Positions 35,438 to 44,874 are shown, numbered from the stretch's first letter. The stretch: 64,000 nucleotides of DNA from Ferdinandcohnia salidurans (GCF_042680725.1 NZ_JBHUEK010000011.1:1-64000), one strand, 5' to 3'. The notes: generated from the sequence alone by a model not told the origin. Program-made: numbers and translations.

Positions 35438-36061
35438 ATGCCTAAAGTATCATTGTATAACCAATCTGGTTCAGCTGTAGGAGAAATTGAATTAAACGAT
35501 TCTGTATTCGGTGTTGAACCAAACAAACAAGTATTATTCGATGCAGTAATTATGCAAAGAGCTTCCTTACGTCAAGGAACTCACAAAACAAAAATCCGTT
35601 CTGAAGTAGCTGGCGGAGGACGTAAACCATGGCGTCAAAAGGGTACTGGTCGTGCTCGTCAAGGTTCTATTCGTTCACCACAATGGCGTGGCGGTGGAAC
35701 AGTATTTGGTCCAACTCCAAGAAGCTATAGCTACAAATTACCTAAAAAAGTACGCCGTTTAGCAATCAAATCAGCATTATCTACTAAGGTATTAGAGGAA
35801 AATATTCTAGTATTAGAAAATCTAGTATTAGAAACTCCTAAAACTAAAGAAATGGTTGCGGTACTGAAAGGATTAAACGTTGATCGTAAAGCGTTAATCG
35901 TAACTGCAGATGCAAATGAAGCAGTGGAACTTTCAGCACGTAATATTCCTGGAGTAACAGTTGTTGTTGCTAATGGAGTAAATGTTCTTGATGTTCTTAA
36001 CCATGATAAGCTTGTGATTACTAAAGCTGCGGTGGAAAAAGTAGAGGAGGTGCTCGCATAA
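35438..36061 (+). CDS. rplD: 50S ribosomal protein L4
   Basis: The 207-residue protein has the extended tunnel loop RKPWRQKGTGRARQGSIRSP followed by PRSYSYKLPKKVRRLAIKSA. It overlaps rplW by one base. Confidence 0.98.
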   Translation: MPKVSLYNQSGSAVGEIELNDSVFGVEPNKQVLFDAVIMQRASLRQGTHKTKIRSEVAGGGRKPWRQKGTGRARQGSIRSPQWRGGGTVFGPTPRSYSYKLPKKVRRLAIKSALSTKVLEENILVLENLVLETPKTKEMVAVLKGLNVDRKALIVTADANEAVELSARNIPGVTVVVANGVNVLDVLNHDKLVITKAAVEKVEEVLA

Positions 36062-36348
36062 TGAAAGATCCTCGTGATATTATTAAGAGCCCTGTTATTA
36101 CTGAACGTTCATCAGACCTTATGGCTGAAAAAAAATACACATTTGATGTTGACGTGAAAGCTAATAAAACCGAAGTAAAAGATGCTATTCAGCAAATTTT
36201 CGGTGTAACAGTTGAAAAAGTAAACATCATGAACTACAAAGGTAAGTTCAAGCGTGTAGGACGTTACAGTGGATATACAAATCGTCGCAGAAAAGCAATC
36301 GTTAAGTTAACTGCAGATAGCAAAGAAATCGAATTCTTTGAAGTTTAA
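36061..36348 (+). CDS. rplW: 50S ribosomal protein L23
   Basis: The 95-residue protein sits at the tunnel exit and docks trigger factor and SRP. It starts with KDPRDIIKSPVITERS and contains NKTEVKDAIQQIFGV. Its ATG shares a base with the rplD stop, giving tight coupling. Confidence 0.98.
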   Translation: MKDPRDIIKSPVITERSSDLMAEKKYTFDVDVKANKTEVKDAIQQIFGVTVEKVNIMNYKGKFKRVGRYSGYTNRRRKAIVKLTADSKEIEFFEV

Positions 36349-36374
36349 TTTTATAGAGAAGGAGGGAAATTGAG

Positions 36375-37205
36375 ATGGCGATTAAAAAATATAAACCAAC
36401 CTCTAACGGTCGTCGTGGTATGACAACATTAGACTTTGCTGAAATTACTACCGACAGACCAGAGAAATCATTACTTGCGCCTTTACACAAAAAAGGTGGA
36501 CGTAATAACCAAGGTAAAATCACAGTACGTCATCAAGCTGGCGGACACAAGCGTCAATATCGTGTGATTGACTTCAAACGCGATAAAGATGGTATACCAG
36601 GACGCGTTGCTACGATCGAATATGATCCAAACCGTTCAGCAAATATTGCTTTAATTAACTATGCAGATGGAGAAAAACGTTACATTCTTGCTCCTAAAAA
36701 CCTACAAGTAGGTATGGAGGTAGTTTCAGGTTCAGATGCTGACATTAAAGTAGGTAACGCACTTCCATTAGTTAACATTCCAGTAGGTACAGTAATCCAC
36801 AACATCGAATTAAAACCTGGTAAAGGTGGACAATTAATTCGTTCAGCTGGAACTTCTGCACAAGTACTTGGTAAAGAAGGTAAATATGTTCTTGTTCGTT
36901 TAAATTCAGGTGAAGTTCGCATGATTCTAGCTACTTGCCGCGCGACAGTAGGTCAAGTAGGTAACGAACAACATGAACTAGTTAACATTGGTAAAGCAGG
37001 TCGTTCACGCTGGTTAGGTAAACGCCCAACAGTTCGTGGATCTGTAATGAACCCTAATGATCACCCACACGGTGGTGGTGAAGGTAAATCACCAATCGGA
37101 CGTAAGTCACCTATGACTCCATGGGGTAAACCAACTCTTGGATTCAAGACTCGTAAGAAGAAAAACAAGTCAGATAAATTTATCGTACGTCGTCGTAAAA
37201 AATAA
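36375..37205 (+). CDS. rplB: 50S ribosomal protein L2
   Basis: The 276-residue protein contains VRHQAGGHKRQYRVIDFKR, the C-terminal GRSRWLGKRPTVRG and MNPNDHPHGGGEG with the conserved histidine. It is needed for peptidyl transfer and subunit association. Confidence 0.98.
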   Translation: MAIKKYKPTSNGRRGMTTLDFAEITTDRPEKSLLAPLHKKGGRNNQGKITVRHQAGGHKRQYRVIDFKRDKDGIPGRVATIEYDPNRSANIALINYADGEKRYILAPKNLQVGMEVVSGSDADIKVGNALPLVNIPVGTVIHNIELKPGKGGQLIRSAGTSAQVLGKEGKYVLVRLNSGEVRMILATCRATVGQVGNEQHELVNIGKAGRSRWLGKRPTVRGSVMNPNDHPHGGGEGKSPIGRKSPMTPWGKPTLGFKTRKKKNKSDKFIVRRRKK

Positions 37206-37208
37206 CGG

Positions 37209-37244
37209 GATTGTGCTACGGTTCATCGGAACCGTAGGTCAATC
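37209..37244 (+). other. rplB-rpsS intercistronic hairpin
   Basis: CTACGGTTC (37216-37224) - ATCG - GAACCGTAG (37229-37237) is a perfect 9-bp stem, extended outward by GATTG/CAATC. No T-run; the rpsS ribosome binding site follows directly. Confidence 0.75.
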
Positions 37245-37262
37245 ACGAAGGGAGGTTCACTT

Positions 37263-37541
37263 ATGGGACGCAGTTTGAAAAAAGGACCTTTTGTAGATGA
37301 CCACTTAATGAAAAAGGTAGAAAATCAAAATGGATCTGAGAAGAAACAAGTTATTAAAACTTGGTCACGTCGTTCAACGATTTTCCCTCAATTCATCGGT
37401 CATACAATTGCGGTATATGATGGTCGTAAACATGTACCAGTCTATGTTACTGAAGATATGGTAGGTCATAAACTTGGTGAATTCGCACCAAGCCGTACTT
37501 ACAAAGGTCACGCAAATGACGATAAGAAAACAAGACGTTAA
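37263..37541 (+). CDS. rpsS: 30S ribosomal protein S19
   Basis: The 92-residue protein (GRSLKKGPFVDDHLMKK; KTWSRRSTIFPQFIGHTIAV) is a 30S head protein contacting the A-site finger. GGGAGG lies upstream. Confidence 0.98.
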   Translation: MGRSLKKGPFVDDHLMKKVENQNGSEKKQVIKTWSRRSTIFPQFIGHTIAVYDGRKHVPVYVTEDMVGHKLGEFAPSRTYKGHANDDKKTRR

Positions 37542-37558
37542 TGAGAGGAGGATTATCT

Positions 37559-37900
37559 ATGCAAGCTAAAGCTGTTGCGAGAACAGTTCGTATTGCTCCT
37601 CGTAAGGTTCGTTTAGTAGCAGATCTAATTCGAGGCAAGCAAGTAGGTGAAGCAATCGCGATCCTACGACACACACCAAAGGCTGCTTCTCCTGTTGTAG
37701 AAAAGGTATTAAATTCTGCGATTGCGAATGCAGAGCATAACTACGAAATGGACGCTAATAACCTAGTTATTACTGAAGCATATGTAAATGAAGGTCCAAC
37801 ATTAAAAAGATTCCGTCCAAGAGCTATGGGACGTGCAAGTCAGATCAATAAACGCACTAGCCACATTACAATCGTGGTATCAGAAAAGAAGGAGGGATAA
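37559..37900 (+). CDS. rplV: 50S ribosomal protein L22
   Basis: The 113-residue protein lines the exit tunnel: ARTVRIAPRKVRLVADLIRG and the beta-hairpin FRPRAMGRASQINKRTSH. ATG at 37559 has GAGGAGG 8 bases upstream; the in-frame ATG at 37541 overlaps the rpsS stop and has no such site. Confidence 0.97.
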   Translation: MQAKAVARTVRIAPRKVRLVADLIRGKQVGEAIAILRHTPKAASPVVEKVLNSAIANAEHNYEMDANNLVITEAYVNEGPTLKRFRPRAMGRASQINKRTSHITIVVSEKKEG

Positions 37901-37903
37901 GTA

Positions 37904-38560
37904 GTGGGTCAAAAAGTTAATCCAGTCGGACTGCGTGTCGGCATCATTCGTGATTGGGAGTCAAAATGGTACGCAGGCAAAGACTATGCAGATTTATTAC
38001 ACGAAGACCTTAAAGTTCGCGAATACATCGCAAAGCGTTTAAGTGATGCTTCTGTATCTAAAATTGAGATCGAACGTGCAGCTAATCGTATTAACGTTAC
38101 TGTCCATACTGCAAAACCAGGTATGGTTATTGGTAAAGGTGGTACGGAAGTTGAAGCACTTCGTAAAGCATTAAACCAATTAACTGGCAAGAGAGTACAC
38201 ATCAACATCCTTGAAATCAAGAGAGCTGATGTCGATGCAACTCTTGTAGCTGAAAATATTGCTCGTCAATTAGAAAACCGTGTTTCATTCCGTCGTGCAC
38301 AAAAGCAAGCTATTCAACGTGCTATGCGTGCTGGTGCTCAAGGTATTAAAACACAAACTTCAGGTCGTTTAGGCGGAGCTGATATCGCTCGTGCAGAACA
38401 CTACAGTGAAGGTACAGTTCCACTTCATACACTTCGTGCAGATATCGACTATGGTACTGCTGAAGCTGATACAACTTATGGAAAGATCGGCGTAAAAGTA
38501 TGGATCTATCGTGGAGAAGTCCTTCCTACTAAGAAGAAGACTGTGGAAGGAGGAAAATAA
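37904..38560 (+). CDS. rpsC: 30S ribosomal protein S3
   Basis: The 218-residue protein starts with GTG behind AAGGAGGGA. It has a KH domain (GMVIGKGGTEVEALRKAL) and the S3 C-terminal domain (LGGADIARAEHYSEGTVPLH). It lies at the mRNA entry site. Confidence 0.98.
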   Translation: MGQKVNPVGLRVGIIRDWESKWYAGKDYADLLHEDLKVREYIAKRLSDASVSKIEIERAANRINVTVHTAKPGMVIGKGGTEVEALRKALNQLTGKRVHINILEIKRADVDATLVAENIARQLENRVSFRRAQKQAIQRAMRAGAQGIKTQTSGRLGGADIARAEHYSEGTVPLHTLRADIDYGTAEADTTYGKIGVKVWIYRGEVLPTKKKTVEGGK

Positions 38561-38561
38561 T

Positions 38562-38996
38562 ATGTTATTACCAAAACGTGTGAAATACCGCAGAGAACAC
38601 CGTGGAAAGATGCGTGGTCAAGCAAAAGGTGGTACTGAAGTACATTTCGGAGAATACGGTTTACAAGCTCAAGAAGCATCTTGGATTACAAACCGTCAAA
38701 TCGAAGCTGCTCGTATCGCGATGACACGTTATATGAAACGTGGCGGTAAAGTTTGGATTAAAATTTTCCCATCAAAACCTTATACAGCAAAACCTCTTGA
38801 AGTACGTATGGGTTCCGGTAAAGGTGCTCCTGAAGGATGGGTAGCTGTTGTTAAGCCTGGAAAAGTTTTGTTTGAAATTGCTGGTGTATCTGAAGAGATC
38901 GCTCGTGAAGCTCTACGCCTAGCAGCTCATAAACTACCAGTTAAAACTAAGTTCGTAAAACGTGAAGAAATTGGTGGTGAATCAAATGAAAGCTAA
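38562..38996 (+). CDS. rplP: 50S ribosomal protein L16
   Basis: The 144-residue protein (MLLPKRVKYRREHRGKMRG; RMGSGKGAPEGWVAVV) binds near the A-site tRNA. Start at 38562, one base after the rpsC stop, with GGAGG in the rpsC tail. Overlaps rpmC by 11 bases. Confidence 0.98.
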   Translation: MLLPKRVKYRREHRGKMRGQAKGGTEVHFGEYGLQAQEASWITNRQIEAARIAMTRYMKRGGKVWIKIFPSKPYTAKPLEVRMGSGKGAPEGWVAVVKPGKVLFEIAGVSEEIAREALRLAAHKLPVKTKFVKREEIGGESNES

Positions 38997-39183
38997 TGAA
39001 ATCCGTGACCTTACCACTGCTGAAATAGAACAAAAAGTAAAATCATTAAAAGAAGAGTTATTTAACCTTCGCTTTCAATTAGCTACTGGCCAGCTTGAGA
39101 ATACTGCACGTATTCGTGAAGTACGTAAATCAATCGCTCGTATGAAGACAGTAGTCCGCGAAAGAGAAATCGGTCGTAAATAA
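38986..39183 (+). CDS. rpmC: 50S ribosomal protein L29
   Basis: The 65-residue helical protein (MKANEIRDLTTAEIEQKVKS) near the tunnel exit starts inside the end of rplP. GGTGGTGAA provides the binding site. Confidence 0.97.
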   Translation: MKANEIRDLTTAEIEQKVKSLKEELFNLRFQLATGQLENTARIREVRKSIARMKTVVREREIGRK

Positions 39184-39211
39184 TCGATAACCAGGAAGGA
39201 GGTCTACGATA

Positions 39212-39475
39212 GTGAGTGAACGTAACCAACGTAAAGTCTACACTGGACGTGTTGTATCTGACAAAATGGATAAAACAGTAACTGTTCTAGTAGAAACCTA
39301 TAAGAAACATTCTCTTTACGGTAAACGCGTAAAGTATTCTAAAAAGTTCAAAGCACATGATGAAAACAATGTTGCAAAAATCGGCGACGTCGTTAGAATT
39401 ATGGAGACACGCCCATTATCTGCTACAAAACGCTTCCGTCTTGTTGAAGTAGTTGAGAAAGCAGTTATTATCTAA
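39212..39475 (+). CDS. rpsQ: 30S ribosomal protein S17
   Basis: The 87-residue OB-fold protein (GRVVSDKMDKTVTVLVETYK) starts with GTG after AAGGAGG. Confidence 0.97.
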   Translation: MSERNQRKVYTGRVVSDKMDKTVTVLVETYKKHSLYGKRVKYSKKFKAHDENNVAKIGDVVRIMETRPLSATKRFRLVEVVEKAVII

Positions 39476-39520
39476 ATATATTGTTCGGATCAATCAATAA
39501 TCCGAAGGGAGGTTTCATGA

Positions 39521-39889
39521 ATGATTCAACAAGAAACTCGTTTGAAAGTTGCTGACAATTCTGGAGCACGTGAAGTACTAACTATTAAAGTATTAGGTGG
39601 TTCAGGTCGTAAAACAGCAAATATCGGTGATGTTATCGTATGTACAGTAAAACAAGCAACACCAGGTGGCGTTGTCAAAAAAGGTGATGTTGTTAAAGCT
39701 GTTATCGTACGTACTAAACGTGGTGTGCGTCGTAATGACGGTACTTACATCCGTTTTGATGAAAATGCCTGCGTTATTATCCGTGATGACAAGAGTCCAC
39801 GTGGAACTCGTATCTTCGGTCCTGTGGCACGTGAATTACGTGATAGCAACTTTATGAAAATTGTTTCATTAGCTCCAGAAGTATTATAA
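39521..39889 (+). CDS. rplN: 50S ribosomal protein L14
   Basis: The 122-residue protein (MIQQETRLKVADNSGAREVL; GTRIFGPVARELR) contacts the 30S subunit and is bound by RsfS in other bacteria. Confidence 0.98.
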   Translation: MIQQETRLKVADNSGAREVLTIKVLGGSGRKTANIGDVIVCTVKQATPGGVVKKGDVVKAVIVRTKRGVRRNDGTYIRFDENACVIIRDDKSPRGTRIFGPVARELRDSNFMKIVSLAPEVL

Positions 39890-39926
39890 TTCGAAATCGA
39901 TTAGCCTTTAAGGAGGTGCGAAATAG

Positions 39927-40238
39927 ATGCATGTAAAAAAGGGTGACAAGGTACAGGTTATTTCAGGTAAAGATAAAGGTAAACAAGGTGTGATCCTTGA
40001 AAGCTTTCCAAAGAAAGACCGTGTTCTTGTAGAAGGCGTTAATATCGTAAAGAAACACTCAAAACCGTCTCAAGTGAATCCACAAGGTGGAATCATTAGC
40101 CAAGAGGCACCTATTCATGTATCAAATGTAATGCCATTAGATCCTAAATCTGGTACTCCAACACGTGTTGGTTACAAAGATGTTGATGGCAAAAAGGTAC
40201 GTGTAGCAAAAAAATCTGGTGAAGTTTTAGATAAATAG
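39927..40238 (+). CDS. rplX: 50S ribosomal protein L24
   Basis: The 103-residue assembly-initiator protein has a KOW motif (KGDKVQVISGKDKGKQGVIL). AAGGAGGTG lies upstream. Confidence 0.98.
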   Translation: MHVKKGDKVQVISGKDKGKQGVILESFPKKDRVLVEGVNIVKKHSKPSQVNPQGGIISQEAPIHVSNVMPLDPKSGTPTRVGYKDVDGKKVRVAKKSGEVLDK

Positions 40239-40262
40239 TAAACAAAGAAAGGAGGTACTTAC

Positions 40263-40802
40263 ATGAACCGCCTAAAAGAAAAATTTCAAAAAGAAATCAC
40301 ACCTGCTCTAATGAGCAAGTTTAACTATAAGTCTGTTATGCAGGTTCCGAAAGTAGAAAAAATCGTGATCAACATGGGTGTTGGTGACGCAGTTCAAAAC
40401 TCTAAAGTTTTAGATAACGCAGTAGAGGAGTTAGCTGCTCTAAGTGGTCAAAAGCCAGTTGTAACTAGAGCTAAGAAATCTATCGCTGGTTTCCGTCTTC
40501 GTGAGGGTATGCCAATCGGTGCGAAAGTTACATTACGTGGTGAACGTATGTATGATTTCCTAGATAAGCTTGTTTCTATCTCACTTCCGCGTGTACGTGA
40601 CTTCCGTGGTGTATCAAAGAAATCTTTTGATGGTCGTGGTAACTACACATTAGGTGTAAAAGAACAATTAATTTTTCCTGAAATTGATTACGATAAAGTA
40701 AGTAAAGTTCGTGGTATGGATATCGTTATCGTAACAACTGCAAATACTGACGAAGAAGCTCGTGAGTTATTAACAGCGTTCGGTATGCCGTTCCAAAAGT
40801 AA
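40263..40802 (+). CDS. rplE: 50S ribosomal protein L5
   Basis: The 179-residue protein binds 5S rRNA (VEKIVINMGVGDAVQNSKVL; ITRAKKS-type VVTRAKKSIAGFRLREGM). AAAGGAGGT lies upstream. Confidence 0.98.
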   Translation: MNRLKEKFQKEITPALMSKFNYKSVMQVPKVEKIVINMGVGDAVQNSKVLDNAVEELAALSGQKPVVTRAKKSIAGFRLREGMPIGAKVTLRGERMYDFLDKLVSISLPRVRDFRGVSKKSFDGRGNYTLGVKEQLIFPEIDYDKVSKVRGMDIVIVTTANTDEEARELLTAFGMPFQK

Positions 40803-40815
40803 AGGAGGCGAAAAC

Positions 40816-41001
40816 GTGGCTAAAAAATCAATGATTGCGAAACAAAAACGCACACAGAAATTTAAAGTACAAGAGTACACTCGTTGCGAACGTTGCGGCC
40901 GTCCACACTCTGTATTACGTAAATTTAAATTATGCCGTATTTGTTTCCGTGAACTAGCTTATAAGGGTCAAATTCCTGGTGTAAAAAAAGCAAGTTGGTA
41001 A
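40816..41001 (+). CDS. rpsN: 30S ribosomal protein S14, zinc-binding short form
   Basis: The 61-residue protein has two CxxC pairs (CERC, CRIC), marking the zinc form typical of the spc operon in Bacillus. GTG start behind AAAGGAGG. Confidence 0.97.
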   Translation: MAKKSMIAKQKRTQKFKVQEYTRCERCGRPHSVLRKFKLCRICFRELAYKGQIPGVKKASW

Positions 41002-41031
41002 ACCCCGAATTGGGAAGGAGGTAAAAATACT

Positions 41032-41430
41032 ATGGTGATGACAGATCCAATTGCAGATATGCTTACTCGCATCCGTAATGCGAACATGGTTCGTCATGAG
41101 AAGCTTGAAATCCCTGCATCAAATATCAAAAGGGAAATCGCTGAAATTTTAAAGCGTGAAGGTTTCGTTCGTGACGTTGAATATATTGAGGATGATAAAC
41201 AAGGTATTATCCGTATCTTCTTAAAGTACGGTGCAAACAATGAGCGCGTAATTACTGGTCTTAAGCGTATTAGTAAGCCTGGTCTACGTGTTTATGCAAA
41301 ATCTAACGAAGTACCACGTGTGTTAAACGGTTTAGGAATCGCGATCGTTTCAACTTCACAAGGTGTGTTAACTGATAAAGAAGCTCGTCAAAAGCAAGCC
41401 GGCGGAGAAGTATTAGCTTACGTTTGGTAA
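41032..41430 (+). CDS. rpsH: 30S ribosomal protein S8
   Basis: The 132-residue protein (MTDPIADMLTRIRNANMVRH; STSQGVLTDKEARQKQAGGE) binds central-domain 16S rRNA. In E. coli it represses the spc operon; no such site was verified here. Confidence 0.98.
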   Translation: MVMTDPIADMLTRIRNANMVRHEKLEIPASNIKREIAEILKREGFVRDVEYIEDDKQGIIRIFLKYGANNERVITGLKRISKPGLRVYAKSNEVPRVLNGLGIAIVSTSQGVLTDKEARQKQAGGEVLAYVW

Positions 41431-41458
41431 TAGCTTGAAAAGAATGGAGGTGTAGTAC

Positions 41459-41995
41459 ATGTCACGTATTGGTAAAAAACCAATCGAAATACCATCAGGT
41501 GTTACTGTAACTTTCAACGGTAATACTGTTACTGTTAAGGGACCAAAGGGCGAATTAACTCGTGCTTTCCACCCTGATATGCAAATCAATGTTGAAGAGA
41601 ACGTAATTAGCGTTACTCGTCCAACTGATAATAAAGAACACCGTGCTCTTCACGGCACAACTCGTAGTCTTTTAGGAAACATGGTTGAAGGTGTATCCAA
41701 AGGTTTTGAAAGAGGTTTAGAGCTAATCGGGGTCGGATACCGTGCTCAAAAATCTGGTAATAAACTTGTCCTAAACGTTGGATATTCTCATCCAGTAGAA
41801 ATCGTTCCAGAGACTGGCGTAGAAATCGATGTACCGTCTAACACAAAGATTGTTGTTAAAGGTATCGACAAAGAACGCGTTGGAGCGTTAGCTGCTAATA
41901 TTCGTGGTGTACGTCCGCCTGAGCCTTATAAAGGAAAAGGTATTCGCTACGAAGGTGAATTTGTTCGTCGTAAGGAAGGTAAAACTGCGAAGTAA
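41459..41995 (+). CDS. rplF: 50S ribosomal protein L6
   Basis: The 178-residue protein has two L6 repeats and the C-terminal signature RPPEPYKGKGIRYEGE. ATGGAGGTG is upstream. Confidence 0.98.
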   Translation: MSRIGKKPIEIPSGVTVTFNGNTVTVKGPKGELTRAFHPDMQINVEENVISVTRPTDNKEHRALHGTTRSLLGNMVEGVSKGFERGLELIGVGYRAQKSGNKLVLNVGYSHPVEIVPETGVEIDVPSNTKIVVKGIDKERVGALAANIRGVRPPEPYKGKGIRYEGEFVRRKEGKTAK

Positions 41996-42027
41996 GCCTT
42001 TTTAGGTAAAAGAAAGGAGAGACGTAA

Positions 42028-42390
42028 ATGATTACGAAACAGGATAAAAATGCAGTTCGTAGAAAAAGACATGCTCGTGTTCGTTCTCGTGTTTCAGGAA
42101 CTGCTACTCGTCCTCGCTTAAATGTGTTCCGCTCAAATAAACACATTTACGCTCAATTAATCGATGATGTGAACTCAGTAACAATCGCAAGTGCTTCTAC
42201 ATTAGATAAAGAACTTTCTGTTGAAGGTGCTGGAAACGTAGATGCAGCTACAAAGGTTGGCGAACTAGTTGCAAAACGTGGAATTGAAAAAGGAATCAAA
42301 GAGGTTGTATTCGACCGCGGAGGTTACTTATATCACGGACGTGTTAAAGCACTAGCAGATGCTGCTCGTGAAGCTGGACTACAATTTTAA
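42028..42390 (+). CDS. rplR: 50S ribosomal protein L18
   Basis: The 120-residue 5S-binding protein has a basic N-terminus, then RPRLNVFRSNKHIYAQLIDD and VFDRGGYLYHGRVKALADAA. Confidence 0.98.
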   Translation: MITKQDKNAVRRKRHARVRSRVSGTATRPRLNVFRSNKHIYAQLIDDVNSVTIASASTLDKELSVEGAGNVDAATKVGELVAKRGIEKGIKEVVFDRGGYLYHGRVKALADAAREAGLQF

Positions 42391-42412
42391 TAAAAAAGGA
42401 GGGACATTATAG

Positions 42413-42913
42413 ATGCGTCGCATTGATCCAAACAAATTAGAACTTGAAGAACGCGTAGTTACCGTTAACCGTGTAGCTAAGGTTGTTAAAGGTGGTCGTC
42501 GTTTCCGCTTTGCAGCACTAGTTGTTGTCGGTGATAAGAACGGACATGTTGGTTTTGGAACTGGTAAAGCTCAAGAAGTTCCAGATGCAATTCGTAAAGC
42601 AATTGAAGATGCTAAAAAGAATCTTGTTTCTGTACCAATGGTCGGAACAACAATTCCACACCAAGTAATTGGTCAATTTGGAGCAGGTGAAGTACTATTA
42701 AAACCTGCATCTGAAGGTACTGGTGTTATCGCTGGTGGACCAGTTCGTGCGGTATTAGAACTTGCTGGTGTTGGTGATATCCTTTCTAAGTCATTAGGAA
42801 CAAATACTCCTGTAAATATGATTCGTGCTACAATAGAAGGATTAACTCAATTAAAGCGTGCTGAAGAAGTAGCTAAGTTACGTGGTAAATCAGTAGAAGA
42901 ACTGTTAGGATAG
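42413..42913 (+). CDS. rpsE: 30S ribosomal protein S5
   Basis: The 166-residue protein (VNRVAKVVKGGRRFRFAALV; GHVGFGTGKAQEVPDAIRKA) supports translational accuracy. The loop residues VKGGRRF are the unmutated spectinomycin-sensitive form. Confidence 0.98.
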   Translation: MRRIDPNKLELEERVVTVNRVAKVVKGGRRFRFAALVVVGDKNGHVGFGTGKAQEVPDAIRKAIEDAKKNLVSVPMVGTTIPHQVIGQFGAGEVLLKPASEGTGVIAGGPVRAVLELAGVGDILSKSLGTNTPVNMIRATIEGLTQLKRAEEVAKLRGKSVEELLG

Positions 42914-42925
42914 GAGGGAAAACAC

Positions 42926-43108
42926 ATGTCAAAGAAATTAGAAATCACCCTCACTCGCAGTGTCATTGGACGTCCTGAAGACCAACGTGTAACTGTTCGT
43001 ACTCTTGGATTGAAAAAATTACATCAAACTGTTGTTCATGATGATAATGCTGCGATTCGCGGTATGATTAATAAAGTTGCTCACCTAGTTACGGTTAAAG
43101 AACAATAA
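42926..43108 (+). CDS. rpmD: 50S ribosomal protein L30
   Basis: The 60-residue protein (LEITLTRSVIGRPEDQRVTV) starts behind AGGAGGG, 12 bases after rpsE. Confidence 0.97.
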   Translation: MSKKLEITLTRSVIGRPEDQRVTVRTLGLKKLHQTVVHDDNAAIRGMINKVAHLVTVKEQ

Positions 43109-43141
43109 TCGAATTTTTTTCTGAAATAAGGAGGTGCCCAA

Positions 43142-43582
43142 ATGAAACTTCATGAATTACAACCGGCTGAAGGTTCTCGTAAAACACGTAACCGTGTAGG
43201 ACGTGGAACTGGTTCAGGTAATGGTAAAACATCTGGTAAAGGTCATAAAGGTCAAAAAGCGCGTTCTGGTGGCGGTGTTCGTCCTGGATTTGAAGGTGGT
43301 CAAACGCCTCTATTCCAACGCCTACCAAAACGTGGTTTTACAAACATCAATCGCAAAGACTTTGCAATTGTTAACCTTGAAACATTAAATCGTTTCGAAG
43401 ACGGAACAGAAGTTACACCTGAACTTTTAATTGAAACTGGCGTTGTAAGTAAACTTAATGCTGGTGTTAAGATCCTTGGAAAAGGTACTCTTGACAAAAA
43501 GCTAACAGTTAGAGCTCACAAATTCTCCTCTACTGCTCAACAAGCTATTGAAGCTGCTGGCGGAAAAACTGAGGTGATTTAA
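43142..43582 (+). CDS. rplO: 50S ribosomal protein L15
   Basis: The 146-residue protein has the glycine-rich N-terminus (VGRGTGSGNGKTSGKGHKGQ) and SGGGVRPGFEGGQTPLFQRL. It overlaps the secY ATG by one base. Confidence 0.98.
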   Translation: MKLHELQPAEGSRKTRNRVGRGTGSGNGKTSGKGHKGQKARSGGGVRPGFEGGQTPLFQRLPKRGFTNINRKDFAIVNLETLNRFEDGTEVTPELLIETGVVSKLNAGVKILGKGTLDKKLTVRAHKFSSTAQQAIEAAGGKTEVI

Positions 43583-44874
43583 TGTTTCAAACAATCTCCA
43601 ATTTTATGCGCGTTGGTGATATAAGAAACAAGATTATATTCACCTTACTAATGTTAGTAGTATTTCGAATCGGCACCTTTATTCCAGTACCAAATGTAAA
43701 TGCCGATGTTTTAAAAGCGACTGACAGCAATACAGCGTTTGGCCTTTTAAATACATTTGGTGGTGGAGCACTGTTTAACTTCTCAATCCTTGCAATGGGG
43801 ATCATGCCTTACATTACTGCTTCAATTATTATTCAATTGTTGCAAATGGACGTTGTTCCTAAATTTACGGAATGGTCTAAGCAAGGAGAAGTTGGACGTC
43901 GTAAATTGGCTCAATTTACTCGTTATGGCACAATAGTGCTTGGTTTTATCCAAGCATTAGGTATGTCAATCGGCTTTAACAATATGTCAAACGGGATGTT
44001 AATTGAAAATCCAAACATTGGTACTTACCTACTAATTGCTGTAGTTCTAACTGCCGGAACAGCATTTTTAATGTGGTTAGGTGAACAGATTACAGCTAAA
44101 GGTGTTGGTAACGGAATTTCAATTATTATCTTTGCTGGTATTGTTGCCGCAATTCCAACGGCTGTAAATCAATACTATGTACAGCAGTTTCAAGATGCTG
44201 GAGATCAGTTATTCTTACGTATCATTACTGTTGTATTATTGTTAATTGCCGTTATAGCTGTTGTTGTAGGTGTAATATTCGTACAACAAGCTTTACGAAA
44301 AATTCCAATCCAATATGCAAAGCGATTAGCTGCTAATAGCCCGGTTGGAGGACACTCTACTCATTTACCGTTAAAAGTAAATGCGGCTGGTGTTATTCCT
44401 GTAATCTTTGCAGTTTCCTTCATTATTACGCCACCAACGATTGCTTCGTTCTTTGGTCCTAATGCGGTAACTGAATGGATTCAAAAATATTTTGATTATA
44501 CTCAGCCTGTTGGGATGATCATATATATCGCACTAATCATTGCGTTCACATATTTCTATACATTTGTTCAAGTAAATCCTGAGCAAATGGCAGATAATTT
44601 AAAAAAGCAAGGCGGCTATATTCCAGGGATTCGCCCAGGAAGAAATACGCAAGAGTATGTAACGAAAATTCTGTATCGATTAACATTTGTTGGTTCTATT
44701 TTCTTAGCAGCTATTTCTGTTCTTCCTGTATTCTTTATAAAATTTGCGAATTTACCGGAGTCTTTACAAATTGGTGGAACGAGCTTACTCATCGTTATCG
44801 GTGTTGCACTGGAAACAATGAAGCAACTTGAAAGTCAACTTGTAAAACGCCATTATAAAGGATTTATCAAATAA
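43582..44874 (+). CDS. secY: SecY, protein translocase channel
   Basis: The 430-residue protein has ten membrane helices, with LLNTFGGGALFNFSILAMGI near the plug and VNPEQMADNLKKQGGYIPGI in a cytoplasmic loop. It forms the channel with SecE (17095-17277). Its ATG shares a base with the rplO stop. Confidence 0.98.
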   Translation: MFQTISNFMRVGDIRNKIIFTLLMLVVFRIGTFIPVPNVNADVLKATDSNTAFGLLNTFGGGALFNFSILAMGIMPYITASIIIQLLQMDVVPKFTEWSKQGEVGRRKLAQFTRYGTIVLGFIQALGMSIGFNNMSNGMLIENPNIGTYLLIAVVLTAGTAFLMWLGEQITAKGVGNGISIIIFAGIVAAIPTAVNQYYVQQFQDAGDQLFLRIITVVLLLIAVIAVVVGVIFVQQALRKIPIQYAKRLAANSPVGGHSTHLPLKVNAAGVIPVIFAVSFIITPPTIASFFGPNAVTEWIQKYFDYTQPVGMIIYIALIIAFTYFYTFVQVNPEQMADNLKKQGGYIPGIRPGRNTQEYVTKILYRLTFVGSIFLAAISVLPVFFIKFANLPESLQIGGTSLLIVIGVALETMKQLESQLVKRHYKGFIK

